Shown in pieces: positions 25,201 through 35,854 of a stretch of DNA of 64,000 nt. The stretch's first letter is position 1, and every line of letters starts with the position of its first letter. Under the pieces are notes generated by a model that was given only the letters and a program-made list of their open reading frames with translations, was not told where the DNA came from and did no database searches. The stretch is taken from assembly GCA_021229015.1 (NCBI GenBank), contig CM037790.1, forward strand, positions 56,082,361 through 56,146,360, given 5' to 3'. The translations under genes and the position numbers were made by a program. The DNA comes from Solen grandis. Its lineage: Eukaryota > Mollusca > Bivalvia > Adapedonta > Solenidae.

Positions 25201-28200
25201 TTGGAGATATGCATGAAACAAGACTTTGTTATAGACAGATAAACAGACAATCAAGGGCAAATTATAACTTAAAACCTCAAATTTTGGGCATAAAAAAAAA
25301 TAATATGCCTTATGTGAGTTTTAAATTTCATCTGATTTACACTTCATTATAATATCCATATCACCATACCTTGTTTTTATTTTTCTCCTTCAAGAATGGT
25401 TTCAGCATTTTGAAGACTGCCTCTATATACCATGGTTGGTTGACAAAATGGATTGCAGAGAATCTTGCTGGAAAGCAGTCCTGAAATTAAATATATTTCT
25501 TCAGTCACCGAACAACTGGTTTAATTTACACCGCTATTTCACAGAAGTAGTAGCATTGTGCCCTATTCAGTCCCATTCATCTGTCAGGTCCTGTTCCATC
25601 GGTCAATTCCCTCAGGTCCAGTTCTATCAGGTCCTGTTCCCTCAGGTCCAATTCTATCAGGTTCTGTTCCCTCAGGTCTCATTCTGTCAGGTCCTGTTCC
25701 CTCTGGTCCAGTTCTATCAGGTCCTGTTCCCTTAGGTCCTCTGTCAAGTTCTGTTCCCTCAGGTGTCATTCAGTCAGGTTCTGTTCCCTCAGGTCCCATT
25801 CTGTCAGGTCCAGTTCCCTCAAGTGTCATTCTGTCAGGTCCTGTTCTGTCAGGTCCCATTCTGGCAGGTCCTGTTCCATCAGGTCCCATTCTGTCAGGTT
25901 CTGTTCCCTCAGGTGTCATTCTGTCAGGTTCTGTTCCCTCAGGTCCCATTCTGTCAGGTTCTGTTCCCTCAGGTCCCATTCTGTCAGTTCCTGTTCCCTC
26001 AGGTGTCATTCTGTCAGTTCCTGTCCCTCAGGTGTCATTCTGTCAGGTCCTGTTCCCTCAGGTCCCATTCTGTCAGTTCCTGTTCCCTCAGGTGTCATTC
26101 TGTCAGTTACTGTCCCTCAGGTGTCATTCTGTCAGTTCCTGTTCCCTCAGGTGTCATTCTGTCAGGTCCTGTCCCTCAGGTGTCATTCTGTCAGGTCCTG
26201 TCCCTCAGGTGTCATTCTGTCAGTTCCTGTCCCTCAGATCTCATTCTGTCAGGTCCTGTCCCTCAGGTGTCATTCTGTCAGTTCCTGTCCCTCAGGTGTC
26301 ATTCTGTCAGTTCCTGTCCCTCAGATCTCATTCTTTCAGTTCCTGTCCCTCAGATCTCATTCTGTCAGGTCCTGTCCCTCAGGTGTCATTCTGTCAGGTC
26401 CTGTCCCTCAGGTGTCATTCTGTCAGGTCCTGTCCCTCAGGTGTCATTCTGTCAGGTCCTGTCCCTCAGGTGTCATTCTGTCAGGTCCTGTCCCTCAGGT
26501 GTCATTCTGTCAGGTCCTGTCCCTCAGGTGTCATTCTGTCAGTTCCTGCTCCCTCAGGTCCCATTCTGTCAGGTCCTGTCCATCAGGTCCCATTCTGTCA
26601 GGTCCTGTTCCCTCAGGTCCCATTCTGTCAGGTCCTGTCCCTCAGGTGTCATTCTGTCAGGTCCTGTCCCTCAGGTCCCATTCTGTCAGGTCCTGTTCCC
26701 TCAGGTCCCATTCTGTCAGGTCCTGTTCCCTCAGGTCCCATTCTGTCAGGTCCTGTCCCTCAGGTGTCATTCTGTCAGGTCCTGGTCCCTCAGGTGTCAT
26801 TCTGTCAGGTCCTGTCCCTCAGGTCCCATTCTGTCAGGTCCTGTCCCTCAGGTGTCATTCTGTCAGCTTCTGTTCCCTCAGGTCCCATTCTGTCAGGTCC
26901 TGTCCCTCAGGTGTCATTCTGTCAGCTTCTGCTCCCTCAGGTCCCATTCTATCAGGTCTTGTCATGTTCTACATTCGCATTATATGGAAAAAGGTATGAT
27001 ATAGGTTTATTAATCACCTTTTAGTAATAGTTCTAGTTAGCCTAAATATGCTATAAAGATACTTCAAGTTAACTCATGTGTTCATTTTTCTTGAAAAGAA
27101 TCAAAACTGACCGTATCTTCAAACACCAATGATGAGCTTTACAAAACACAGTTTCATATATAATGTATAATATGTTTAATACAGGGTTCTCATCTTGGTC
27201 CAGAAAAATTATGTCTGAAGATTTGCCAAAAAGCCTAACCATTTATTCAAAATATCTAGTGTGTCTTTTTTTTTCTTGTGAGTGTAGGGCAGGTTGTGAT
27301 TCAGTGGAATAGAATGTGATGACTTCTGACCTAAGAAACTAAAATCCAGAGTTGCCACCCCTTTATGACTTTATCAAGAGTTATCAGACTTGGGGAATCA
27401 AGTTCATTGATAGGAACCCCTGTTTTATTGCTATGTAAATAATGTAATCAGGTTACCAACTGGTGACCATTAGCTCCCGTTAGCTAATGGTCGGCTATAC
27501 TGAACGCACAGCTGCTTGTGAATTCTATCATAAAAATGTTTAAGGTAGATTGTTATATAACAAGTCACTTAGTGGGTAACACAACATCAGAAAAACATTA
27601 ACTGTGGTGGCTGGTGGTATTTTGAGAAACTTTGTTGGACATTATTTTAACATTGATGTGCGTCACATTTCAACTGCCCTTAAGTCTGTAATCATATGTT
27701 TGTATTTGTTTGAATTATCTTGTAATACATGTGGCTGAATTCAAACACACAGTATTTTGGGAAAATTTTAACTAAATTATGGTGATCATGGAGATGTATT
27801 TTACATCTAATATACGACTTGTTTTTTTACTCTAGTTTAACCCTTTCCCTCATAGAGGATACCATGAAAAGACCTATGCCAACAGCATAAAACCAGATCA
27901 GCCTGCGAGTAACTCGCAGGCTGATCAGGTTTTATGCTGTTCGCTGCTCCTCAGTGGTCTGGAAATGAGGACTTTATAATTAAATTTGGTAAGGTTTAAC
28001 TGTGGTTTCCTGCAGATCAGGCTTTATGTGGTACCTATTGAGTGCGTCAAAATGAGTCTTTATGAGGGAAAGGGTTTAGTGTCCAAAAACTTTCTGGGCA
28101 CCCTTCATACATAGCATATTCAGTATAACGCTACAGTTTGGGTCCATACAAAGACATTGTATTATACAGGTCTACCCTGTAACTATATCATACATGTAAG

Positions 28201-31200
28201 AAGCAAATTTAAGATTCACGGCCATGTCTAAAATGTTTGACTAGAACTATCAACGAAAGTGATTCATACTCCCATGTACTTCTTTGACACACTGTCTCAA
28301 GTGGCTGAGTGGTTAGAGTGTATGCCTTGTAGCGGGAGGTCGTGGGTTCGATCCCCGGCCGCGACACACCAAAGTCGTAAGTAATGGTACTGGTATAGTT
28401 AGTTTTGACGCACAGACAGGCAACAGAATAGTGATCCCTCTATATGTCACCTCTGCTTACAGCATGTGACACAAAAATGGTTCTTTTATAGCGATGAGTT
28501 TTGGAAACCTTCAGAGATGCAACATAGTGGTATAACCAAAGAAAAGTTGAAAAGAACTCATATAAGTATTTTTTTTAAGCTATAAAATCTGATAAAATCA
28601 ATTTAAATTCAAGCAAAGTAGCTATAATTAGAGATACATTCTTACATACCTGTAATCCTTCAATCATGGAACGTAAAATTTTCGGATTAAGCCAAGTTGA
28701 TTGTCGAAATGTGAACTGGCTCCAGTCAACAATGATCACAAACCCATTAATTTGGCATTCCTCTTCATCGATTAGTTTTTCCAAAGTCAATAATATTGCA
28801 CGATATATGGCAGCAAGTCCATATCTAGCATTATCCCAGTTAGCGGAATATAACACAAGAATTCTGCGCCCATAATGGTCACATTTTTCTAGCACTGCTG
28901 GAATACCATCATACAAAGCTTCCTTGATGCTCTGTTCTGATGCTGTGAATTCTTTGAAAATATTGGCATTATTTTGTCTGTATTCAAAGTACCGACCAAG
29001 GAGTTTAAATGCTTCAAAAGTGTCAAATTTTCTGGCTCTTAGGAAGCGAAGTATAAAAGCATCATCTGTCCTTAAAAATTCTGAAAAAGATGCAAGAAGA
29101 AATATCAATCCAGAAATATCTATACCAGCCACAGCTGTCCCTTAGATTCTGAAAAAGAGGAAAGAGAAATAATATTCCAGGAAAAAATAAAGGCAGAATA
29201 TGTGGCACACATAAGGATTGTGCAGTATGAACAATTGTGATTTTACTGGCCTAGTACTTGTCATGTATATTATAATTTAAAAACTACAAAAAAAATTCAA
29301 GCATTTCCATTTTTTTACGGCTGACCAGTTTGAATCCACAAACATGTGGAACTGTACCCAGTCAATTATTTGTTGATATTTCTTTGTCATTTGTCTGTAT
29401 TTGTAATGTTTAAGTGCCTTTGTTTGCCAAAGACTTGAACAGTTTTTCATTTGTAAAAGGCCCATTATATTCCATAATGATATGATTTTAAATTTTCATC
29501 AAAATACAGGAGATGAAATAACACTGACATATTGTAGACTGATGCAAATGGTACATTGTGTCCAAATTTCGTCTGTAAAATAACAGTTAAATACATTGAA
29601 AATGTTGATCAAATTAGGCTATTTAGTATTTTATATGGATGTCAAAATACTCTCATTGTTTACATTTTGAATTGGCAAACATTCCCTAATGGCCCAGTCA
29701 CATAGCCCGGCCGATGTCCGGCATCGGTAGAGCTCGGTGGATTTTTTTTGTGCCACCCAGCTCTCCTCATCGGAAGCAGAGCTCGGTGACGTGAACGGAC
29801 TCCGTCCGGACATCTTCAGGCGACCGACCGAACACCGGCCGGTGACCGTACGGAGTCTGTCTCAAAATGGGAGTTTTTTTCTGCCGATGTGGCAGCAAAT
29901 ACCGGCCGGAGGTCGGCCAGACATCGGAAGGAATACGGCCGGTACCCGAGCAGGTAACAGGACACTGTGCGATCACCGGCCGGGTTGTTAACGGGCTTTG
30001 AACAATGACCGGCCGATGCTCGTCCGATGTAACACGGACTTGGGTGCCGAGCTATTCCGTTCTTCCTACCTGACATTGTCAGTTCATCACTATGGCTGCA
30101 CCGAGGAGACTTCGAATGGCACTGCTCGAACACGAACTGGCTCAAGCAAGGTTCCAAGCAAGGGAGCGACAGAGGGCCCGCAGAAGAGAAAGACGCTGGT
30201 GGGTGCGAGAGTGGATCCTACGCAGACCCCTTTTCGGCTTTAAAAATAATTTCAAACATTTTAAAAGCTGACAAGGTTTCACCAGAAAGCTCAATCTGTT
30301 CGCTAAACTTGTCCAGAGTCCATTCCTTCAACTTCGTGTTTTTGTAGTTCTCATGCCCAACATCGTAGTACATAGGGTGTCCCTCGTAGAAATCTGCTAT
30401 CTTTTGCATCTGGTCTTGGGTGATCTCCTCTATCGGCACACCAACGGCTCGCCGCGACGCAGACGCCGACAAGGACTTGGACTTGGACGTGGGCTTGGAC
30501 TGCGACGACTTTGACGCCTGGGACGCCATGGACTCAGCATCGGATATCTCTGATTGCTCCCCCTCCGTACCACTGGCACCGCCTTCTTCCTCTTGTATCC
30601 TCTTTCGGGGAGATTTTCTGGTCTTCACTGCTAGCGTCTTCTGCTTCTTCTGGCCCTTTCCCTTGCTGCTAGCTGGCTGCTGCTTCTTCTTGCCGCAATT
30701 CTTCTCATCTCCATCACTTTCCTTGACTAATTTTGGCATCCTGTTTATAAAGTCTGTCAAGAGTGAATCGTGTGGATACAACTTGCTGAATGCTGTACAC
30801 AGACAGGAGCGAACAGTATATATACTAGCAAAGATATCCGGCCGGGTTACAGCCGAGTTCCGGTCGAGTTCCGGCCGAGCATCGGCCGGTGTCCCTTACA
30901 TCGGTCAGCCACCGGTACTATACTTTCCAAGGCTCTGTCCCACATCGGCCGGAGCTCGGTCGGAGCTCGGCCGGTGTCCGTTAAAAAAAACTCGTCCTCT
31001 GGTTGTCTCAGATGCACGGGACACCGGCCGACGTGTTTTCCGATGTGGTTACGATGGGGCTGCGATGAGGGAGCTCGGTGACAGCCCGGTGAAATTTAGC
31101 TCCGAAGTTAAAATTTCACCGAGCTGCCACCGATGCGGTTTTAAGCAACAAACGCCACGGATGTCCGGCCGGTGTTCGGCCGAGTTCGGTGAAAATCGCA

Positions 31201-34007
31201 TCGCTGGCTCATCGGAACCTCATCGGCCGGGCTATGTGACTGGGCCATAAGACAGTATGTTATTGGAAATAATTTGAATTTGTTGCCAAATGATTTTTTT
31301 ATCTGCTATGACATCCTTATATAAATATACTTGTGATTTGTTGAATGTCTAAGAAAAATGTCAGTAGATTGATAAAGACATGCTGAATACAGGTATGCAA
31401 ATCAGGTATTTTTGTAAACAATAGAATGAATAACAAGAGGGCCATGATGGCCCTGAATCGCTCACCTGATTATAAATGAGCAACATGTTGGATTTTTCAT
31501 ATTGACCTACTTTTTGACCCAACATGACCCACTTTTGAACTTGTCCAAGATTTTATGGAAACAGACATTCTGACCAAGTTTCATAAAGATTGGGCCAAAA
31601 ATGTGGCCTCTAGAGTGTTAACAAGGTTTTTCTAAGATTTGACCTCATGACCTACTTTTTGACCCAACATGACCCAATTTCAAACTTGTCCAAGATTTTA
31701 TAGAAACAAACATTTTGACCAAGTTTCATAAAGATTGGGCCAAAAATGTGGCCTCTAGAGTGTTAACAAGGTTTTTCTAAGATTTGACCTCATAACCAAC
31801 TTTTTGACCCCACATGACCCAATTTCAAACTTAAAAAGAGTGTTAACAAGGTTTTTCTAAGATTTGACCTCATGACCTACTTTTTGACCCCACATAACCA
31901 AATTTCAAACTTGTCCAAGATTTTATGGAGACAAACATTCTGACCAAGTTTCATAAAGATTGGCAAAATGTGGCCTCTAGAGTGTTAACAAGGTTTTTCT
32001 AAGATTGACCTCATGACCTACTTTTTGACCCACATGACCCAATTTCAAACTTGTCCAAGATTTTATAGAAACAAACATTTTGACCAAGTTTCATAAAGAT
32101 TGGGCCAAAAATGTGGCCTCTAGAGTGTTAACAAGGTTTTTCTAAGATTTGACCTCATGACCTACTTTTTGACCCCACATAACCCAATTTCGAAATTGTT
32201 CAAGATTTTATGGAGACAAACATTCTGACCAAGTTTCATAAAGATTGGGCCAAAAATGTGGCCTCTAGAGTGTTAACAAGGTTTTTCTAAGATTTGACCT
32301 CATGACCTACTTTTTGACCCCACATGACCCAATTTTAAACTTGTTCCAGATTTTATGGAGAGAAACATTCTGACTAAGTTTCATAAAGATTGGACCAAAA
32401 ATGTGGCCTCTAGAGTGTTAACAAGGTTTTTCTAAGATTTGACCTCATGACCTACTTTTTGACCCCACATAACCAAATTTCGAAATTGTCCAAGATTTTA
32501 TGGAGACAAACATTCTGACCAAGTTTCATAAAGATTGGGCCAAAAATGTGGCCTCTAGAGTGTTAACAAGGTTTTTCTAAGATTTGACCTCATGACCTAC
32601 TTTTTGACCCCACATAACCAAATTTCGAAATTGTCCAAGATTTTATGAAGAGAAACATTCTGACCAAGTTTCATAAAGATTGGGCTAAAAATGTGGCCTC
32701 TAGAGTGTTAACAAGGTTTTTCTAAGATTTGACCTGATGACCTACTTTTTGACCCCACATGACCCAATTTAAACTTACATTCTGACCAAGTTTCATAAAG
32801 ATTGGGCCAAAAATGTGGCCTCTAGAGTGTTAACAAGGTTTTTCTAAGATTTGACCTCATGACCTATTTTTTGACCCCACATGACCCAATTTCAAAATTG
32901 TCCAAGATTTTATTGAGAGAAACATTCTGACTAAGTTTCATAAAGATTGGGCCAAAAATGTGGCCTCTAGAGTGTTAACAAGGTTTTTCTAAGATTTGAC
33001 CTCATGACCTACTTTTTGACCCCACATGACCCAATTTCAAACTTGTCCAAGATTTTATGGAAACAAACATTCTGACCAAGTTTCATAAAGATTGGGCCAA
33101 AAATGTGGCCTCTAGAGTGTTAACAAGGTTTTTCTAAGATTTGACCTTGTGACCTACTTTTTGACCCTACATGACCCAAAGTCGAACTTTTCCAAGATTT
33201 TATGGAGACAAACATTCTGACCAAGTTTCATGAAGATTGGGCCTAAAATGTGGCCCCTAGAGTGTTAATAAGGTTTTTGTAAGACTTGACCTTGTGACCT
33301 TCTTTTTGACCCCACATGACCCAATTTCAAAATTGTCCAAGATTTTATGGAGACAAACATTCTGACCAAGTTTCATGAGGATTGGGCTAAAAATGGCTTC
33401 TAGAGTGTTAACAAGGTTTTTTATAAGACTTGACCTCGTGACCTACTTTTTGACCCCTCATGACCCAATTTCGAACTTGTCCAAGATTTTATGGAGACAT
33501 TTTATGTTGACGACGCACTACGGACGAAGGGCCATCACAAAAGCTCACCCTTGAGCACGTTGTGCTCAGGTGAGCTAAAAATAAATAATAAAAAGATTCT
33601 TTCTTATTTATGCATTGTAGTTATGTTGTCATCAACGAGTATGTACATGTAACACACATTTTGTTTTTCTGTTTGAAGAAAATACACAGCTCTTGGAGGA
33701 ATAACGGGCCTTAAAAGTTACGAAGATAATAATTAAGGCGGTCTAGCATAATGATCATTCAGTTTGACTCTGGCCAATTGTAGAAAGAAAAAAAAGAAAG
33801 AAAAAAAAAAAAAGAAAAAAAAAGGGTCTTGAATCTGTTGGATAGCTTACTGATATCTGGTCGCGTGACAATCTGGTCTTGCACCACCTCGATGGCCTGG
33901 GCAGTGAATTCCGGGTTCTCATGGAGCTCAGTGTGAGCCTTCTTGGCCAGCTCAGCTGACAAACCCCACCCGTACTCCGCCATTCTATCCCCAGCCTCTG
34001 ATATCAT
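22135..34007 (-). CDS. Clavesin-like CRAL-TRIO lipid-transfer protein (five coding exons)
   Basis: Coding exons on the minus strand: 34007-33851, 29080-28650, 25480-25370, 24101-23917 and 22255-22135, totalling 1,005 bases (334 aa plus stop). All introns are GT-AG and phases agree (1, 0, 0, 2). The protein has a CRAL-TRIO-N region (about residues 20-95, with [17 protein letters not shown]) and a CRAL-TRIO lipid pocket (about 110-260, with [40 protein letters not shown] and LPAELGG). Order, spacing and wording fit animal clavesins best, as I recall them. These bind PtdIns(3,5)P2 and clathrin heavy chain and act on endosomes and lysosomes. Alpha-tocopherol transfer protein and CRALBP are relatives, so the exact orthology is inferred. 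The length (334) is close to the human proteins (~327-354). The gene lies head to head with TSEN2. Confidence 0.9.
22725..23020 (-). repeat. tRNA-derived SINE family 2, full length
   Basis: Minus strand: tRNA-like head (GGCTGAGTGGTTAGAACG; a GGTTTGATCCC-like B box), then GTAGTTCCAGGACTGGTTGG, GTCAGGATAATGTGACTGGG, ATGGTATCATGCCACATG and TCCAAATGACTGAAATACTG. It sits in the last intron of the clavesin-like gene, in the gene's orientation. Open frames at 22,812-23,091 belong to it. Confidence 0.85.
23917..24101 (-). CDS. Clavesin-like exon 4 of coding sequence
   Basis: Acceptor TTTTTGTACAG, donor GTAAGT, 185 bases. It encodes [12 protein letters not shown], then [13 protein letters not shown] and [10 protein letters not shown]. 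Reading straight through the donor gives an immediate stop, so a retained intron would end the protein at residue 295. Confidence 0.92.
24476..24735 (+). repeat. SINE family 1, CAA-tail subfamily
   Basis: Head GGGGCCACCGTGGTCGAGCG, TTACAGTCGAGGACTACAAA and GGGTTTGAATCCCGG. Family body and a CCCCAATACAACAACAAC tail. Full length, in intron 3 of the clavesin-like gene, antisense to it. Confidence 0.9.
25370..25480 (-). CDS. Clavesin-like exon 3 of coding sequence
   Basis: 37 codons exactly (phase 0 at both ends): [20 protein letters not shown]... ending KEKNKNK, followed by donor GTATGG. This is the conserved core of the lipid-binding fold. It lies just downstream (minus strand) of a 1.4-kb minisatellite in the preceding intron. 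Confidence 0.93.
25597..26958 (+). repeat. 29/30-bp minisatellite, about 45 units
   Basis: Tandem units alternate between a 30-bp form (GTCCCATTCTGTCAGGTCCTG + TTCCCTCAG) and a 29-bp form with one T fewer and GTGTCATTCTG. No unit contains a stop in any plus frame, so three overlapping open frames of up to 488 codons run through it. They have no start context, no splice support and no family similarity. The array is intronic (minus-strand gene, between exons 2 and 3). Confidence 0.95.
27839..28077. mobile_element. Palindromic MITE, AACCCTTTCCCTCATA family, copy 2
   Basis: Ends AACCCTTTCCCTCATAGAGG and TATGAGGGAAAGGGTT. The core GATCAGCCTGCGAG-TAA-CTCGCAGGCTGATC is a 31-base palindrome with one central mismatch. 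It is flanked by TTA on both sides if the element begins ACCC. Lies in intron 2 of the clavesin-like gene. Confidence 0.9.
28290..28405 (+). repeat. SINE family 2, head fragment
   Basis: A well-preserved tRNA-like head (AAGTGGCTGAGTGGTTAGAG and GTGGGTTCGATCCCCGGCC) with the family body start ACCAAAGTCGTAAGTAATGG. The head lacks a paired acceptor stem and continues into SINE body, so it is not called as a tRNA gene. Confidence 0.7.
28650..29080 (-). CDS. Clavesin-like exon 2 of coding sequence (CRAL-TRIO-N to mid-domain)
   Basis: Acceptor CTTTTTCAG, donor GTATGT, 431 bases, entering in phase 1 and leaving in phase 0. It encodes about residues 53-196, from [18 protein letters not shown] through [16 protein letters not shown] to RSMIEGLQ. 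The open frame continues upstream of the acceptor, but that part (MAGIDISGL...) has no similarity to the family and is intron. Confidence 0.92.
30092..30271 (+). pseudogene. Harbinger transposase, N-terminal fragment
   Basis: A 59-codon frame: [18 protein letters not shown], an Arg-rich stretch, then [16 protein letters not shown]. The W-W-V-R-x-W-x-x-R-R signature just before the DDE domain is typical of PIF/Harbinger (HARBI1-like) transposases, as I remember the family. After LFG the frame runs ten codons ([10 protein letters not shown]) into what is antisense sequence of the facing gene and stops. The catalytic DDE domain is absent, so it cannot mobilise the element. It is short enough to be missed by a 60-codon cutoff. 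Confidence 0.75.
30218..30781 (-). pseudogene. Harbinger accessory MADF/Myb-SANT-like gene, C-terminally truncated
   Basis: An open frame of 187 codons beginning [20 protein letters not shown] low-complexity basic and Ser-rich region with nuclear-signal-like clusters (KTRKSPRKR, about residues 50-60) is followed by a MADF-like segment ([38 protein letters not shown], about 123-165). The expected third helix breaks off at [15 protein letters not shown], where the frame enters the remains of the transposase gene. In complete Harbingers this protein helps transposase enter the nucleus and bind the ends. A DNA-binding role here is inference; the domain is incomplete. Confidence 0.7.
31433..33580 (+). 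repeat. Pearl/helentron-like element with 145-bp satellite
   Basis: Opens AACAAG plus the perfect hairpin AGGGCCATGATGGCCCT and CGCTCACCTGA. It ends with CACTACGGACGAAGGGCCAT and the hairpin AGCTCACC...GAGCACGTTGTGCTC...GGTGAGCT. Inside are about 14 units of a third, unrelated 145-bp monomer (GAGTGTTAACAAGGTTTTTC, ACCAAGTTTCATAAAGATTG), two of them internally deleted. Intron 1 of the clavesin-like gene. Confidence 0.85.
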
Positions 34008-34017
34008 GTGCTGCAGT
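33851..34017 (-). CDS. Clavesin-like exon 1 of coding sequence (N-terminus)
   Basis: Acceptor CTCTTATTCAG precedes 34,017. The ATG at 34,007-34,005 starts [18 protein letters not shown] second in-frame Met (residue 9) is an alternative start. The coding part gives 52 residues ending QIVTRPDI plus one base, then donor GTAAGC. The presence of an acceptor means at least one upstream 5' UTR exon exists; I could not place it. Confidence 0.85.
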
Positions 34018-34148
34018 CTGAATAAGAGAGATTCACCATCTATACTTCCTGTACACACAAACCAGGTTTTTTTTTACCCCTTTTAATGATCAATATTAGG
34101 TTGTGTTCCAAATCGCAAAAGTATGTTTTTTTTCCAATTTCAAGGTGA

Positions 34149-34430
34149 AAAACAAGAGGGCCAAGATGGCCCTAGATCGCTTACCTGAGAAAAGTATCAT
34201 TCATTGCCTGTACAAAACAGATTGCTTAAGAATAAAGATGATGAGGTGAAACAATGTTCAGGAATTTTCTGACCCCATCCACAAAAGATATCATCATGAC
34301 AAACAATCTGACCAAGTTTGAGGAAGATTGGATCAAAATTGTGGCCTCTAGTGTGTAAACAAGATTTTTCTAAGATTTGACCTACTGACCTACTTTTTTA
34401 TCCAACCTGACCCATTTTCGACTGTAAATT
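34149..34430 (+). repeat. 3'-truncated pearl/helentron-like element
   Basis: Opening module AACAAG, GGGCCAAGATGGCCC and CTTACCTGAG, with mixed monomer fragments including GTGGCCTCTAGTGTGTAAAC (the type seen at 31,433). The 3' hairpin is not found. It begins ~130 bp upstream of the first clavesin-like coding exon, on the promoter side. Confidence 0.65.
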
Positions 34431-35850
34431 TGTTACACACGATTGCGAAGCAACTTGGTGTCAATATAAGGTTATGCTGAATCAGCCATTATCGACAGAA
34501 GCTTGAATTGCGTGCACCTGATCAAAATGCTTGGAAATTGTCAGTGGTTACTTTTATTTAATGCTTATCTAAGACCCAGACTTTGTATCCAGATATAAAC
34601 ATCCGGAAAATGTCATCTGCACCTTTTTCTTCAAAGCAACAGCGTTTGACATGTATTTTTCAAGTCTGAAAACAAAACAGATAACAAAGGTAACAGGAGT
34701 AGTACTATAGTGAAACACAAACCCCATCAACTTTGTCTAATACAACCACTGATACGAAAAAACCCTCAAATCACGATGTTGTTTCTGTCAAGATTGGCTT
34801 TTCAAATATCCATGGCAGAAGTATGAATATGATCAAATGATTTGCACAGTTTGTACCGCAGAGGGAAAAGATAATCCCTTTACTCGTGGCTGTAATAATT
34901 TTTGCCATTCAACATTTGTCAGTGCAACACAGTCTGGTTTAGAGGCACAGTCCCTTTGAAGCACACTGCACAAGCAAACATTGTCAGTTTAGAAGCAAAA
35001 AAAAAAAAAACACAATTATTTATACTCATATTCTAATCCTGTCTGGTTAAACACAGTTTTAAAATCAGAAATTATGAATAAAAAAATACTGTAACAATAC
35101 ATGTTCACTATAAATTGTCTCTAAAAAAAAAATTGACCCTCTAAATTTTCAAATGACCCCCAGTTTTTTTAAATATGGGGTCATTTATGATCCCCCAAAT
35201 TTTTGGGGCTAGAGAAAACACTGCCATACCAAGTTTGTGATCTCGGGACAAGACATAATGTCACATTCATGTAAAAATATGTTAACATGTGACCTTGACC
35301 TTTGAGGTACATGTATTGACACCAAAATCAATAGGGATCTTCTTTTAGTCATACGCAACAACCATATTAAGTTTGAGACTTAAGGGTCAAATTTATCACT
35401 TGGACAAGCTTTGATCTACTGACAGATTGACCAACGGACATATGTGTCCAAAGCAATATGCCTCCTCTTCTTTGAAAGGGGGGGGGGGTGCATAAAGAGA
35501 ACACATTTTATTTTAATTGTGTTTTAATTTATTTTTTTTTTATGTTTTTATTTTACAAAATGAACTAAAGATTACCTGTAGTCATGGCAACAATTTACTG
35601 AAGAAATAATGGTTCAAGGAGCAAGTTACAGGTTTCTTCAGGATTTTCAACACAAATAAAGGTTTTAAAGGATTTACACAAAATTAAAGGTTTATAAAGG
35701 TTTTAAAGGTTTCACTGAGAGGCCTGGACAATAAACAAACAAGGGAGTTCCATTATATCCTATAAGAATGGGTTTTTGATACAAATATGCGCCAAATACC
35801 TGAGTCTAGACAACTGACATGGACCAGAAGGTAGCAATACAATGGTTGTC
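34431..35850. other. Inter-gene region, no gene recognised
   Basis: 1.4 kb between the two divergent genes. AT-rich with homopolymer runs; no open frame of note. A 5' UTR exon of the clavesin-like gene probably lies between here and 37,600, but non-coding exons cannot be located by eye. Confidence 0.45.
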
Positions 35851-35854
35851 TGTT

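Larger units (their letters stand above)
29690..31247. mobile_element. PIF/Harbinger deletion derivative (1,558 bp)
   Basis: Terminal inverted repeats TGGCCCAGTCACATAGCCCG (left) and its inverse at the right end, continuing to GGCCGATG, are flanked by TAA (29,687-29,689 and 31,248-31,250). A 3-bp TWA duplication is the PIF/Harbinger hallmark. It carries the start of a Harbinger transposase (plus) and most of a MADF/Myb-like accessory gene (minus), converging on an internal deletion that removed the DDE nuclease. Both ~350-bp subterminal zones are crowded with CGGCCG and GAGCTCGGT motifs. It is inserted in intron 1 of the clavesin-like gene. Confidence 0.9.

Noticed and set aside
25558..27024. 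Long open frames (488, 413 and 292 codons) that read like a collagen-style repeat protein
   Set aside because: They are translations of a stop-free 29/30-bp minisatellite in three frames, antisense within an intron, without a family match or a defined start.
28290..28370. Possible genuine tRNA gene (good A- and B-box-like segments)
   Set aside because: No complete acceptor and anticodon stem pairing was found, and the sequence continues into the body of SINE family 2.
29737..30157. Frames on both strands in the left part of the Harbinger element
   Set aside because: They run through CGGCCG-rich subterminal repeats, where stops are rare. Only the 59-codon transposase start at 30,092 has family-like sequence.
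30420..31250. 276-codon plus-strand frame through the Harbinger element
   Set aside because: It is antisense to the MADF-like frame and then crosses GC-rich subterminal repeats and the TIR; it has no domain.
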